A stretch of DNA of 46,754 nucleotides from an uncultured Armatimonadota bacterium. GTDB taxonomy: Bacteria; Armatimonadota; Fimbriimonadia; Fimbriimonadales; Fimbriimonadaceae. The stretch's first letter is position 1. Every line of letters begins with the position of its first letter. The DNA lies in NCBI GenBank assembly GCA_903927025.1, contig CAIYLG010000018.1, forward strand, positions 119,105-165,858, in the 5' to 3' direction. A program made the translations under genes and the position numbers. A model generated the notes under the pieces. That model was given only the letters and a program-made list of their open reading frames with translations, had not been told where the DNA came from and did no database searches. This document shows positions 24,387 to 32,875 of this stretch, in pieces.

Positions 24387-26789
24387 TTAGGCGCGACTGG
24401 TCGTGAACTTCAGATTCACGAGGTATCGAATTTGAACGACGGTAAAGCCGATGAGGATGCTTCCCATTACCCAGGCCGCCGCCGTAGCATAGCCAAATTT
24501 GAGATACATGAACGCGTTCTGCCAAACCTCGAGTCCAATCGTCCGTGTTGCGTTCAGAGGTCCACCTTGCGTGAGAACAAAGATATTCTCCATCGCCTTG
24601 AATCCGCCGATGAACACTCCCAAGAGATTGATGAGAATAAGCGGCTTTAGGCCAGGCATCGTGATGTAGCGGATCTTTTGAACCCAGTTTGCTCCGTCGA
24701 GGTCGGCTGCTTCGTAGCGCTCATGCGAGATATTCTTGAGCGCGGCCAGGTACAGAATCGACCCTGCTCCTGCCCCGGCCCAAATTCCTGGCAGCACCAC
24801 CGCAAACATCGCCAGTGAAGGATTTCCCAGCCAATCATTCGCAGTTGGGACAGGTGCATGACCCACCACAGCGCATATCGGATTGATGATGTGCTCAATG
24901 ACGGGGGCAAGCAGCGAGTTGAGAAGCCCTGTGCTGCTTTTGTCGTAAAACTGCCGCCAAACAAGCGACACCACAATCGAAGAGGTCATCGCCGGCAGGT
25001 AGAAAATTGTGCGGAACAGCACCTTGCCACGGGGAATTTCATTGAGGGCCAACGCAAGGAGGATCGGCAGAAAGAACCCAATAGTGAGGCTAAGGGCCAC
25101 GTACAGGAAGCTGTTGAGAATCGACCGGTAGAACACTGGCTGAGTAAAAACGCCGATGAAATTATCCAACCCGACCCACCGAGCCGGCCGAATCACTCGA
25201 TAGTCCTGAAACGCAATCACAAGCCCGCGCGCTAGCGGGTAGTACGACCAAAGCAGAATGCTTCCCGCCGCCGGGAAGAGACATAAGCCCAAAAACGTGA
25301 AGACTTTGCGCCGACTGAACCCGGCAGGGAGCCGCTCTTCAACCTCAATCTTAAATCCGCGCGCACGCTTGAAGACAAACCAGCTGATTCCGGTGACAAC
25401 TACCACAAAACACAGCAGAATCCCAAGTGCCCATGCCCTTTGTCGAGCGAGCACTTCCGGAGGGGTGTATCCCAGCAGCTTCTGATTCATCTGGTCCTGC
25501 GCCTTGTTGAGGATGTCAATGGCAGGGGTGTTTGGTTCTAGGGTCGCCCTTGCCAGGATGTCGTCCAGAACCGAATAGACCTGTTGACAGTTTTTGCCGT
25601 ACGGTTCCGGGTGGCCAGACTCGAAGAGCGCCTCATTTGCGGCGACGTAGCTGGGGTCGACCTGGCCAAGCAGATCGGTATAGCCAAACCGCTTGAGCCA
25701 GATGGGATTCACCAGGTTCCCAAGGCCGAGCTCAACGCACTTCTTCGTGTTCGCCCTTGCCGCCTCGTCGCCTGCGAAGTACTTGATGAACTTCCAGCAC
25801 GCGGCGAGTTTGGCGGGATCCTTAACCCGTGAGCTGATGGCCCACATCCCCGCGTTCACTTCGTTGCTGCGGCCGCCCGGGCCAGCGGGTAGAGCCGCAA
25901 TCCCGACGATGGATGGGGGCAGCTCGCTGCTGGCGAGCAGGATATCGTTGGTGTACGAGTACCACATCGCCGCCTTGCCCTTGTTGACGTCATCCGTGAG
26001 GTCAAGCGCATCCGCCGCGACCGGCCCAACCACCGATCCGTCTGGCGCCTTTTGCGGCAACACCAATTTCCGATAGAAATCGACGGCAAGCGCGTTTTGC
26101 GGCGAGGCGATCAGCGACCTCCAGTTACCACCAGCATCGGGTCCTACGATCTCTCCTCCCGCCTGGTAGGCGAGGTTCTGCCAGTGGTAGCCAGTCGGGG
26201 TGGTGAACTCGAAACCGTATCGACCCGGTTTCGTCAGCCTGCGACTGTACTCATAGAATTCGTTCCAATCCCTTGGCGGTCGGTTGGGGTCTAGACCTGC
26301 GTCCAGGTAGAAGTCCTTCCGGTAGTACAGCGCAATCGCCACCTGGAAGAACGGGATCGCGTAAATCTTCCCATCAAAGCTGGTGAGAACTTTCTTGACG
26401 GCGGAGTTGATACGGCTGATGGAAGCGGGATCCTTCGCAATCAGGTCATCTAGCGGCCGACAGAACCCCTGCTCAAGAAACGTGTAGTACTGCCGGAAAT
26501 TGACATAGAACACGTCCGGAGATTTATCTCCAGCCATCGACATGAGGAACATGTTGTCGGCCTGATCCCCTACGAGTTCCAATCCGCCCGCATTCACCAC
26601 GCGAATTCCAGGGTTCTGCCGCTCGAACGTCTCGAAGACGGTTCGCCGCACCAATGCCGTCGTGGTTGTCGCCTCTTTGGGCGGGATTCCGTAGCCGGTG
26701 CCCGCCATCATTCGGATGGTGATGGGGTCATCCGCAAACACCTGCGTGACAGAGAGCAGCAGGATAAGGAGTGCGATGAACCGGGACAT
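24387..26789 (-). CDS. Fused ABC sugar-binding protein and MalF-type permease
   Basis: One frame encodes two normally separate parts of a carbohydrate importer. Residues 1-20 form a signal peptide (MSRFIALLILLLSVTQVFA). Residues about 20-430 look like an extracellular solute-binding protein of the maltose/glycerol-3-phosphate group (DVFYVNFRQYYTFLEQG, 'FQVAIALYYRKDFYLDAGLD', MWYSYTNDILLASS). A linker with one hydrophobic segment (ALGILLCFVVVVTGISWFVF) leads to a six-helix inner-membrane permease with the EAA loop, YEAADLDGANWVQKIRYITM. The start ATG 26789 gives a normal signal peptide; a TTG at 26834 would add 15 residues. I see no MalG-type partner or ATPase nearby, so these must be encoded elsewhere. 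The substrate is unknown. Confidence 0.85.
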   Translation of the reverse strand: MSRFIALLILLLSVTQVFADDPITIRMMAGTGYGIPPKEATTTTALVRRTVFETFERQNPGIRVVNAGGLELVGDQADNMFLMSMAGDKSPDVFYVNFRQYYTFLEQGFCRPLDDLIAKDPASISRINSAVKKVLTSFDGKIYAIPFFQVAIALYYRKDFYLDAGLDPNRPPRDWNEFYEYSRRLTKPGRYGFEFTTPTGYHWQNLAYQAGGEIVGPDAGGNWRSLIASPQNALAVDFYRKLVLPQKAPDGSVVGPVAADALDLTDDVNKGKAAMWYSYTNDILLASSELPPSIVGIAALPAGPGGRSNEVNAGMWAISSRVKDPAKLAACWKFIKYFAGDEAARANTKKCVELGLGNLVNPIWLKRFGYTDLLGQVDPSYVAANEALFESGHPEPYGKNCQQVYSVLDDILARATLEPNTPAIDILNKAQDQMNQKLLGYTPPEVLARQRAWALGILLCFVVVVTGISWFVFKRARGFKIEVEERLPAGFSRRKVFTFLGLCLFPAAGSILLWSYYPLARGLVIAFQDYRVIRPARWVGLDNFIGVFTQPVFYRSILNSFLYVALSLTIGFFLPILLALALNEIPRGKVLFRTIFYLPAMTSSIVVSLVWRQFYDKSSTGLLNSLLAPVIEHIINPICAVVGHAPVPTANDWLGNPSLAMFAVVLPGIWAGAGAGSILYLAALKNISHERYEAADLDGANWVQKIRYITMPGLKPLILINLLGVFIGGFKAMENIFVLTQGGPLNATRTIGLEVWQNAFMYLKFGYATAAAWVMGSILIGFTVVQIRYLVNLKFTTSRA

Positions 26790-26849
26790 GAGCGGTGCGG
26801 AGGTGATACCAGATAGCTTAACAAATTCTCTCAAATCTGGCGTCCCTGT

Positions 26850-26882
26850 TTGACCATTTAGTAGAATAACGACTACTATAAT
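26850..26882 (+). promoter_or_regulatory. recA promoter with palindromic candidate SOS operator
   Basis: A -35-like TTGACC (26850-26855) is followed after 18 bases by TACTAT (26874-26879), or with a longer spacer by TATAAT (26877-26882). TAGTAG-N8-CTACTA (26859-26878) is a perfect 6+6 palindrome that fills the spacer and overlaps the -10. This is where a LexA-type repressor would sit at recA. The repeat is not one of the classic boxes, so the LexA link is inferred from its position. Confidence 0.6.
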
Positions 26883-26930
26883 ATGGGGTCTGTCCTTCGC
26901 GGCAGTCTGCCCATAAACAGGACCATACCA

Positions 26931-28028
26931 GTGAGAAAAGCCTCTACCAATCCAGAAAAGACAACCAACGCCGCTTCCGTCGGGCCCGAGCGAGAAAGAG
27001 CGCTTGAGATGGCACTCGGTCAGCTCGAAAAGTCGTTCGGCAAGGGCGCCGTCATGCGCATGGGAGATGGAACGCGCGAAGCGATCGACGTCATCTCCAC
27101 CGGCTCTTTGAGTTTGGACATGGCACTTGGGGTTGGCGGCCTGCCAAAAGGTCGAATTACAGAGATTTACGGCCCAGAATCAGGCGGTAAAACCACGCTT
27201 GCACTCCACTGCGTCGCAGAAGCCCAGCGTGCCGGGGGCCTTGCCCTTTACGTAGACGCCGAGCATGCGATGGATACCGAATATGCCCGAGCGCTCGGAG
27301 TGGATGTGGATCGGCTCTACATCTCGCAGCCGAACAACGGCGAAGAGGCGCTTGAGATTATGGATGCGATCATTCGATCTGGAGCGGTAGACGTCGTCGT
27401 TTTGGACTCGGTTGCTGCCCTCGTCCCCAAAGCCGAAATCGAAGGCGAAATGGGTGATTCGTTTGTCGGCGTTCAGGCCCGAATGATGTCACAGGCGCTT
27501 CGAAAGCTCGGCGGCAGTCTCAACAAGTCCAAGACCGCAGCCATCTTCATCAACCAGCTTCGAGAGAAGATCGGTGTGATGTACGGCAATCCAGAAACCA
27601 CCCCTGGCGGACGAGCCCTAAAGTTCTGGGCAAGCGTTCGGCTTGAAGTGCGAAAAGGCGATGCCATCAAGGTCGGAACCGACCAGGTTGGCACCCGTAC
27701 CAAGGTCAAAGTCGTCAAGAACAAGGTTGCCCCTCCGTTTAAGACAGCTGAGTTCGACATGATCTTCGGTAAAGGAATCTCTCGGGCTGGCGATCTCCTA
27801 GATGTTGCGGTCATGAAGAACCTAGTCGGAAGATCAGGCACCTATTTCAACTACGGAGAGACGCGGCTTGGCCAAGGTCGAGACAATGCACGAAATTACC
27901 TAGAAGAGCATCCTGCCATCTTCAAAGAGCTCGACACAAAGGTGCGAGACCTGTTTAAGGCAGAGAAGGCGAAGCTGGCCACCGAGCCGGTAAGCGAAGA
28001 TGAGCCTGAAGAAGAACCCGAAGAATAG
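26931..28028 (+). CDS. recA: Recombinase RecA
   Basis: The strand-exchange protein and SOS co-protease. From GTG 26931 it has 365 residues; AGGA lies nine bases upstream, and the preceding 16 codons of the open frame are not RecA-like. The Walker A motif is GPESGGKT (residues 81-88), followed by YVDAEHAMD, the Walker B region [20 protein letters not shown], and the L2 loop region [21 protein letters not shown]. The tail is acidic ([12 protein letters not shown]), as in other RecA proteins. The gene overlaps recX by 29 bases and is the first of a long plus-strand run. An upstream palindrome (26859-26878) suggests SOS control. Confidence 0.97.
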   Translation: MRKASTNPEKTTNAASVGPERERALEMALGQLEKSFGKGAVMRMGDGTREAIDVISTGSLSLDMALGVGGLPKGRITEIYGPESGGKTTLALHCVAEAQRAGGLALYVDAEHAMDTEYARALGVDVDRLYISQPNNGEEALEIMDAIIRSGAVDVVVLDSVAALVPKAEIEGEMGDSFVGVQARMMSQALRKLGGSLNKSKTAAIFINQLREKIGVMYGNPETTPGGRALKFWASVRLEVRKGDAIKVGTDQVGTRTKVKVVKNKVAPPFKTAEFDMIFGKGISRAGDLLDVAVMKNLVGRSGTYFNYGETRLGQGRDNARNYLEEHPAIFKELDTKVRDLFKAEKAKLATEPVSEDEPEEEPEE

Positions 28029-28479
28029 TCCTTCGGACGAATCGGACCCATACACCCTGGCTCTCGGCATCTCCCTCAAGAAGCTGAGGAGCCAGGCTCG
28101 GTTCGAGTCGGAAATTCGTCAGTTTTTGGAAGAGTTCCCTGAAGAAGTCACGGAACGCGTTATTCAGTTTCTTCGAGAACGTAGAATCTTAGACGACTCC
28201 AAAACGACACAAAGCCTGATTGAGCGCTACTCCGGGAGGCGATCAGTCGGATCAGAAAGAATTCGCGCCGAGCTGACAAAGCGGGGCGCCCCGGAAGAAA
28301 TGATTGATGCGGCCCTTGCTGGCGCCAATGCCGGCGAGGGCGAAGGGATGTTGCAGGCTCTGGAGGCAAAGTTCGGACGAACTCTGCCCGATCGAGCCAA
28401 GGCGGCAAGGTTTCTCTATGCTCGGGGCTTTCCCGAGGATGAGATCGAATCAGCGCTTGATCAATTCTTCCACTCGTAG
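28000..28479 (+). CDS. recX: Regulatory protein RecX
   Basis: RecX binds RecA filaments and limits their activity. The 159-residue protein is built from three-helix repeats: '[20 protein letters not shown]', '[20 protein letters not shown]', then [17 protein letters not shown] and [17 protein letters not shown]. These fit the RecX family pattern (R-S-x-x-E/Q-x, 'GF..i...l'). Its start lies inside the end of recA (29-base overlap), so translation is coupled, the standard arrangement. Confidence 0.9.
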   Translation: MSLKKNPKNSPSDESDPYTLALGISLKKLRSQARFESEIRQFLEEFPEEVTERVIQFLRERRILDDSKTTQSLIERYSGRRSVGSERIRAELTKRGAPEEMIDAALAGANAGEGEGMLQALEAKFGRTLPDRAKAARFLYARGFPEDEIESALDQFFHS

Positions 28480-28504
28480 CAAATCCCGGCGACGAGGATA
28501 GAAG

Positions 28505-30025
28505 ATGGGCCAGATTTTTATTGCATTGGGGGTGGGATTAGCGACGGTGCTGACGGTGCTCTACGTATGGCTGCGCCCACTCTACCAGCAGCTTGCCAAA
28601 GCCCAATCCGCGGGTGAGCGAGCTGAACAGGAGATTGATCTCCAGAAAAACTCAGTCATTCTCGAAGCCAAGGAGAACGCGCTTAAGATTCGTGAACAGG
28701 CCGAGATAGAAGCCAAAGAGAAACTTTCATCCCTGACACGAACGGAAGATAGACTCAACGCCAAGGAAGAATCCCTTGAGCAGCGACGAGCTCATGTTGA
28801 AGAGCGAGAGCAATCCCTAGCCGCCGAACTCAAGCGACTTTCCGAAAGGGAGCAGTCCCTCGATGGCCGATATAAGGCGGTCGATACCGAACTGGAGAGA
28901 ATCTCTCAGCTCACGCCAGAGAAAGCCAAAGAACTTTACTTGAGTCGGATCGAGTCTGAGTTCACCGAAATCGGTACGCGACGGGCTAAGGAAGTTGAAG
29001 CTCAGGCGGTTCTGGAAGCAGAGAAAAAGGCCAAGAAGATCGTTCTGGACGTCATGCAGAGGTCTGTTGTCGACTACGTGACCGAAGCGACCCTTGCCGT
29101 TGTGGAACTGCCCAGTGAGGATATGAAGGGTCGCATTATCGGCCGCGAAGGACGAAACATCCGCGCCTTTGAGCAGGTTACTGGGGTGGATCTGATCATC
29201 GATGAGACACCAGAAGCAGTCGTGATTTCCTGCTTTGACCCTGTTCGTCGTGAAACGGCTCGCCTTGCGCTTATGAACCTCATGGTGGACGGACGCATTC
29301 ATCCGGGCCGCATCGAGGAGCTCTATGAGAAGGCTCAGGTTGAGGTCAACCGAATGATTCTCGAAGCCGGTGAGCGCGCGGTGGAACGAGCAAACGTACC
29401 AGGCCTATCTCCCAAGGTGATCGAGACCATGGGTCGGCTTAGATTCCGTACCAGCTACGCTCAGAACGTTCTTGATCACTCTGTCGAAGTTGCTCGGCTT
29501 GCTGAAAATCTTGCTGCTGAAATGGGCCTCAACACTGAAGTCGCCAAGCGGGCTGGACTCCTCCACGACATCGGGAAAGCCCTCGGCCCCGAATGGGAAG
29601 GCCCGCACGCCATCACCGGCATGGAGTTCCTTAAGAGCCTTGGCGAGCGGGAGTCAGTCACCCACGCCGTGGGAGCGCACCACCACGAAATCGAGCCGAC
29701 TACGGCCGAAGCGATATTGGTGATCATTGCGGACTCTATCAGCGCTGCGCGCCCAGGAGCTCGACGGGAGAACCTTGAGAACTATCTCAAACGGCTCACC
29801 TCGCTAGAGGCGCTCGCAAACGCTTTTGAAGGGGTTGAGAGATCTTACGCAGTCCAGGCCGGTCGTGAAATCCGGTTGATTGTGAAACCGCTTGAAGTGG
29901 ACGACTTAGGTGCTGCGCGCCTTGCGAACGAGGTCGCCAAGAAGATTGAGCGAGACCTGGAGTATCCAGGGCAGATCAAAGTTACGGTGATTCGGGAAAC
30001 TCGCATCCATCAGGTTGCAAAATAG
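28505..30025 (+). CDS. rny: Ribonuclease Y
   Basis: A membrane-anchored endoribonuclease that starts mRNA decay. The 506 residues show all parts in order: a membrane helix (IFIALGVGLATVLTVLYVWL), a coiled-coil of about 150 charged residues, a KH domain with GRIIGREGRNIRAFE, and an HD domain with RAGLLHDIGKALGPEWEG, where His-Asp coordinate the metal. The ATG at 28505 follows AGGATAGAAG. It is 25 bases after recX and 6 bases before the YmdB-like gene, probably the same operon, and rny-ymdB is a conserved pair in many bacteria. Confidence 0.95.
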   Translation: MGQIFIALGVGLATVLTVLYVWLRPLYQQLAKAQSAGERAEQEIDLQKNSVILEAKENALKIREQAEIEAKEKLSSLTRTEDRLNAKEESLEQRRAHVEEREQSLAAELKRLSEREQSLDGRYKAVDTELERISQLTPEKAKELYLSRIESEFTEIGTRRAKEVEAQAVLEAEKKAKKIVLDVMQRSVVDYVTEATLAVVELPSEDMKGRIIGREGRNIRAFEQVTGVDLIIDETPEAVVISCFDPVRRETARLALMNLMVDGRIHPGRIEELYEKAQVEVNRMILEAGERAVERANVPGLSPKVIETMGRLRFRTSYAQNVLDHSVEVARLAENLAAEMGLNTEVAKRAGLLHDIGKALGPEWEGPHAITGMEFLKSLGERESVTHAVGAHHHEIEPTTAEAILVIIADSISAARPGARRENLENYLKRLTSLEALANAFEGVERSYAVQAGREIRLIVKPLEVDDLGAARLANEVAKKIERDLEYPGQIKVTVIRETRIHQVAK

Positions 30026-30031
30026 ACCCTC

Positions 30032-30817
30032 ATGTCCAGCTATCGCATTTTGTTCCTGGGAGACGTCGTTGGACGACCCGGTAGGGCCGCCATCCAAAAC
30101 GACCTCCCCAAGCTGGCAGATAAGTATCGACCGCTCTTCACCATCATCAACGGAGAGAATGCTGCTGGCGGAGTCGGAATTACCCCCGACATCGCCGATG
30201 AGTTTCTAGATGCAGGTGCCGACGCGATCACCCTGGGCAACCATGCCTTCAACAAACGGGAGATCGTGGATTATCTGCAAACGCAGCGCCCAATTGTTCG
30301 TCCATCCAATATGCCAAAGGGCGTTCCCGGAACCGGGCTAAAGACGATCACCAAAGATGGGGTGCGGCTGGCCATCATGAACCTTTGCGGAAGGGTCTAC
30401 ATGGAAGGGTACGGCGACCCGTTCGCGGAGATCGACCGACTGTTCGAAGGCATCGAAACCCCACACCGTTTTGTCGACTTTCATGGGGAGGCCACCAGCG
30501 AGAAGATTGCGATGGGATGGCACTGCAACGGGCGAGCGACTGCAGTTGTGGGAACTCACACCCATGTTCAGACGGCAGATGAGGTTGTACTTCCGGGCGG
30601 AACGGCGTACATTACAGATGTAGGCATGTGCGGTCCTGTTCGGAGCATCCTTGGAATGGATCGAGAGATCATCCTGAAGAAGTTTCGAACGACACTGCCG
30701 CAGCGTTTTGAAGTCGCAAACGAACCTGGTGTAATCTGTGGGGTAGTCATTAGCGTCGAAAGAGAAACGGGGCGCGCAACAGGCATTGAGCGAATCCGGT
30801 TTGGAGAAGCAGCGTAA
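30032..30817 (+). CDS. ymdB: YmdB-family metallophosphoesterase
   Basis: A 261-residue calcineurin-like phosphodiesterase of the YmdB family (bacterial proteins that hydrolyse cyclic nucleotides and influence RNA decay and stress programmes). Metal ligands can be seen in the usual positions: Asp in ILFLGDVVGRPG, Asn/Glu in IINGENAAGGVGI, Asn-His in LGNHAFNKRE, and His pairs in GTHTHVQTADE. The family often has GNHTWDK at the third motif; here it is GNHAFNK. It follows rny after 6 bases. Confidence 0.9.
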   Translation: MSSYRILFLGDVVGRPGRAAIQNDLPKLADKYRPLFTIINGENAAGGVGITPDIADEFLDAGADAITLGNHAFNKREIVDYLQTQRPIVRPSNMPKGVPGTGLKTITKDGVRLAIMNLCGRVYMEGYGDPFAEIDRLFEGIETPHRFVDFHGEATSEKIAMGWHCNGRATAVVGTHTHVQTADEVVLPGGTAYITDVGMCGPVRSILGMDREIILKKFRTTLPQRFEVANEPGVICGVVISVERETGRATGIERIRFGEAA

Positions 30818-30834
30818 CTACGCGGAGGAATCGA

Positions 30835-31911
30835 TTGAATAGAATTTGGTTGGCATTGTTGGCATCGGCCGTAAGCGGATCTGCCTTGGCCCAGAGCACA
30901 GTTTTTTATCAGCCCGCCAGGAAGGTTAACGACCAGGGGCTGTCGATTCGTTCGTGGGGCAGCGGAACCATTTCCGAAACCGACGAGACTGCTTACCAGG
31001 GCATTTACTCTGTACGCATCTCGACTCACAACTACTTCCAGGGTGGAATTCTCGGGTTCACAAACCCCTACGATGTCACCCGGGACTTCAATGTGAAGAC
31101 GAATTTGCTGAAGATCACCTACAAGGTTGCCGACAGTTCCGTCATCAGCGGCGGTGCAGGTAAGCCGGGCGGAGCCCCTGGTGGATTTGCTCCTCCAGGC
31201 TCAGGTGCCCCAGGTGGTTTTGCCCCCCCAGGATCGGGAGCTCCAGGCGGCTTCGCACCTCCAGGTGGCCGTGGCCAGGGTGGCGGCGGTGGTAGACCAG
31301 GCGGTCGCGGCGGTCCAGGTGCGGGCGGATCAGGCGGTATTGGCTCACCCGGATCAGGTGGACGTGGCGGATTTGGTGGCGGAGCCTCTGGTGTCACAGC
31401 TCCGGTGCTGAAGACGCTTCGGCTGATTGTGACAACGACCGACGGCAAGAAGAGCGAAATCTACGTACCGGCCGATACTTCATCCACCTCCGAAACGGGC
31501 TGGAAGACGGCATCGGTGCCCCTTCAGGCCATCACTGGCTTGGATCGCACCAACAAGACGATCCAGAGCATTGCCTTTGGTGCAAACACAATCGCTACGT
31601 TCTATGTCGGCGATCTCCGAATCGTAGATGACTCCACTCCCATTCGCGGTGAGATCAATGGCAGCACCACCCTAAACCTGGCGCTTGGCGATGAGTTCAC
31701 CTTCAGCGCCTACGGCTTCGGAGGATCCAGCATCCTTCGATACGCTTGGGACTTTGATGCCCGAGATGGAATCCAAGTAGATGCCGAGGGCCAGTCAGTT
31801 ACTCGCAAGTTCCGAAAGGAAGGCACCTATACCGTGACCCTCACGGTTTCGGACTTCTACGGCCTCAAGCCTTCCTACACCACAACGATGAAAGTTACGG
31901 TCAACCCGTAA
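30835..31911 (+). CDS. Exported Gly/Pro-rich protein with PKD domain
   Basis: From TTG 30835, preceded by GGAGG six bases before, the protein has a signal peptide (RIWLALLASAVSGSALA, cut before Q). Residues about 20-100 form a short beta domain, residues about 104-185 a Gly/Pro-rich region with an 11-residue unit APGGFAPPGSG repeated three times, then a second beta domain (LKTLRLIVTTTDGKKSEIYV, AFGANTIATFYVGDLRIVDD), and a C-terminal PKD-like domain ('LRYAWDFDARDGIQVDAEGQ', YTVTLTVSDFYG). PKD domains mediate protein or polysaccharide contacts at cell surfaces. The Gly-rich region could be an extended linker. The function is unknown. Its place directly behind ymdB suggests co-transcription, and a terminator follows. 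Confidence 0.75.
   Translation: MNRIWLALLASAVSGSALAQSTVFYQPARKVNDQGLSIRSWGSGTISETDETAYQGIYSVRISTHNYFQGGILGFTNPYDVTRDFNVKTNLLKITYKVADSSVISGGAGKPGGAPGGFAPPGSGAPGGFAPPGSGAPGGFAPPGGRGQGGGGGRPGGRGGPGAGGSGGIGSPGSGGRGGFGGGASGVTAPVLKTLRLIVTTTDGKKSEIYVPADTSSTSETGWKTASVPLQAITGLDRTNKTIQSIAFGANTIATFYVGDLRIVDDSTPIRGEINGSTTLNLALGDEFTFSAYGFGGSSILRYAWDFDARDGIQVDAEGQSVTRKFRKEGTYTVTLTVSDFYGLKPSYTTTMKVTVNP
31174..31272 (+). repeat. Three 33-bp tandem repeats in Gly/Pro-rich linker
   Basis: Units at 31174-31206, 31207-31239 and 31240-31272 encode APGGFAPPGSG twice and APGGFAPPGGR once. The copies differ at the DNA level, mostly at third positions, so the peptide rather than the DNA seems conserved. Confidence 0.85.
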
Positions 31912-31932
31912 ACAATTCGCTTCCAAGACAAT

Positions 31933-31968
31933 CGCCTCCTTGCTTTGCGGCGAGGAGGCGCTTCTTTA
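31933..31968 (+). terminator. Intrinsic terminator after PKD protein
   Basis: CGCCTCCTTGC (31933-31943) pairs with GCGAGGAGGCG (31950-31960) with one mismatch that becomes a G-U pair in RNA, around a 6-base loop, followed by CTTCTTTA. It lies 22 bases after the stop codon and probably ends the recA-to-PKD run. Confidence 0.7.
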
Positions 31969-32091
31969 TGCAAGCCAGACCGCCCCTACCATTACAGCCG
32001 CTTCCGTTCCGCTCTGGAATCCCTTACAATTGAGGCTAACCTTCCCGTTGCCAATTTCCCTGGCACAAACCTGGAGAGGGGTCGCTTCACA

Positions 32092-32727
32092 ATGGAAAGT
32101 CACTCACGTACGACTCAACCGACGAGCTTTGGGCTGATGCTCGACGAGGAAGTCGTTCACCTTGCCAAACATGGTCACTCAGGTGCAACCGAGTTCCTTA
32201 TCTCGCGTTATCGCCCTTTAGTTGAAACAAAAGCAAAGGCGTACTTTGTAATCGGTGCGGATCGGGAAGACGTGATCCAAGAAGGAATGATTGGACTTTA
32301 TAAAGCTATCAGGGACTTTCGAGACGATAGGCTGAGCAAGTTTCGTCCTTTTGCAGAATTGTGCGTTACAAGACAGATCATTACAGCTGTTAAGACGGCA
32401 ACACGTCAAAAGCATGTGCCTTTGAACGGGTATGTATCGCTCCACCGAGAGCGGGGGGAGGACTTGACCGACGGCACTCTTATGGACGTACTGCCCCACG
32501 CCAAGCCAGAAATTCAACGTTCTACTCAAACTGTCGAAGGACTTCCTGCCCAGATTCCAGATTCAGTTCGAGACAGCCTAAGTGACCTTGAAAAGGGCGT
32601 CCTAAAATGCTATTTGAATGGCCTTTCCTACCGTGAAATGAGTCGAGAATTGGCATGTCACACTAAGTCCATCGACAATGCACTGCAGCGAGTAAAGCGC
32701 AAAATTGGGGTTCTTTTGCGCGATTAA
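32092..32727 (+). CDS. Sigma-70-family RNA polymerase sigma factor (SigH/Spo0H-like)
   Basis: A 211-residue sigma factor with region 2 ('GHSGATEFLISRYRPLVETK', ADREDVIQEGMIGLYKAIRDF, with the core-binding DVIQEG) and region 4 ('DLEKGVLKCYLNGLSYREMS', ECHT-type helix-turn-helix CHTKSIDNALQRVKRKI). The organisation resembles SigH of Firmicutes and related actinobacterial alternative sigma factors. The start at 32092 is chosen as the family-like N-terminus with GAGGGG 10 bases upstream; the frame is open upstream to 31945 without similarity. It is probably transcribed on its own after the terminator at 31933-31968. Confidence 0.85.
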   Translation: MESHSRTTQPTSFGLMLDEEVVHLAKHGHSGATEFLISRYRPLVETKAKAYFVIGADREDVIQEGMIGLYKAIRDFRDDRLSKFRPFAELCVTRQIITAVKTATRQKHVPLNGYVSLHRERGEDLTDGTLMDVLPHAKPEIQRSTQTVEGLPAQIPDSVRDSLSDLEKGVLKCYLNGLSYREMSRELACHTKSIDNALQRVKRKIGVLLRD

Positions 32728-32781
32728 TCGTATTAGGTCGCATATTTCGGTAACAGTTGAGATATTCTAAGAGTAGGACTC

Positions 32782-32856
32782 ATGGCTCATGAGCTAAAAA
32801 AGACGGATCGTCTGCTCGTGAGGAGAAGGCACGGGAATAGGAAGGATAAGAATTAA
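32782..32856 (+). CDS. Possible 24-residue basic leader peptide
   Basis: ATG 32782 to TAA 32856, preceded by TAGGA three to four bases upstream. The peptide is strongly basic (KKTDRLLVRRRHGNRKDKN). It lies between the sigma-factor gene and the LuxR-type regulator, 19 bases before the latter's start. Could be a translated leader or a chance frame; the spacing of the ribosome-binding site is short. Confidence 0.2.
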   Translation: MAHELKKTDRLLVRRRHGNRKDKN

Positions 32857-32875
32857 ATTGGCAAGAGGAAATCTA

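Noticed and set aside
26877-26882. TATAAT paired with TTGACC as the sole recA promoter
   Set aside because: The spacer would be 21 bases; TACTAT with an 18-base spacer is a better fit, although the overlap makes both possible.
31119-31448. Proline-rich minus-strand frame opposite the Gly-rich region
   Set aside because: It is the complement of GGN codons in the PKD protein and has no start context or domain.
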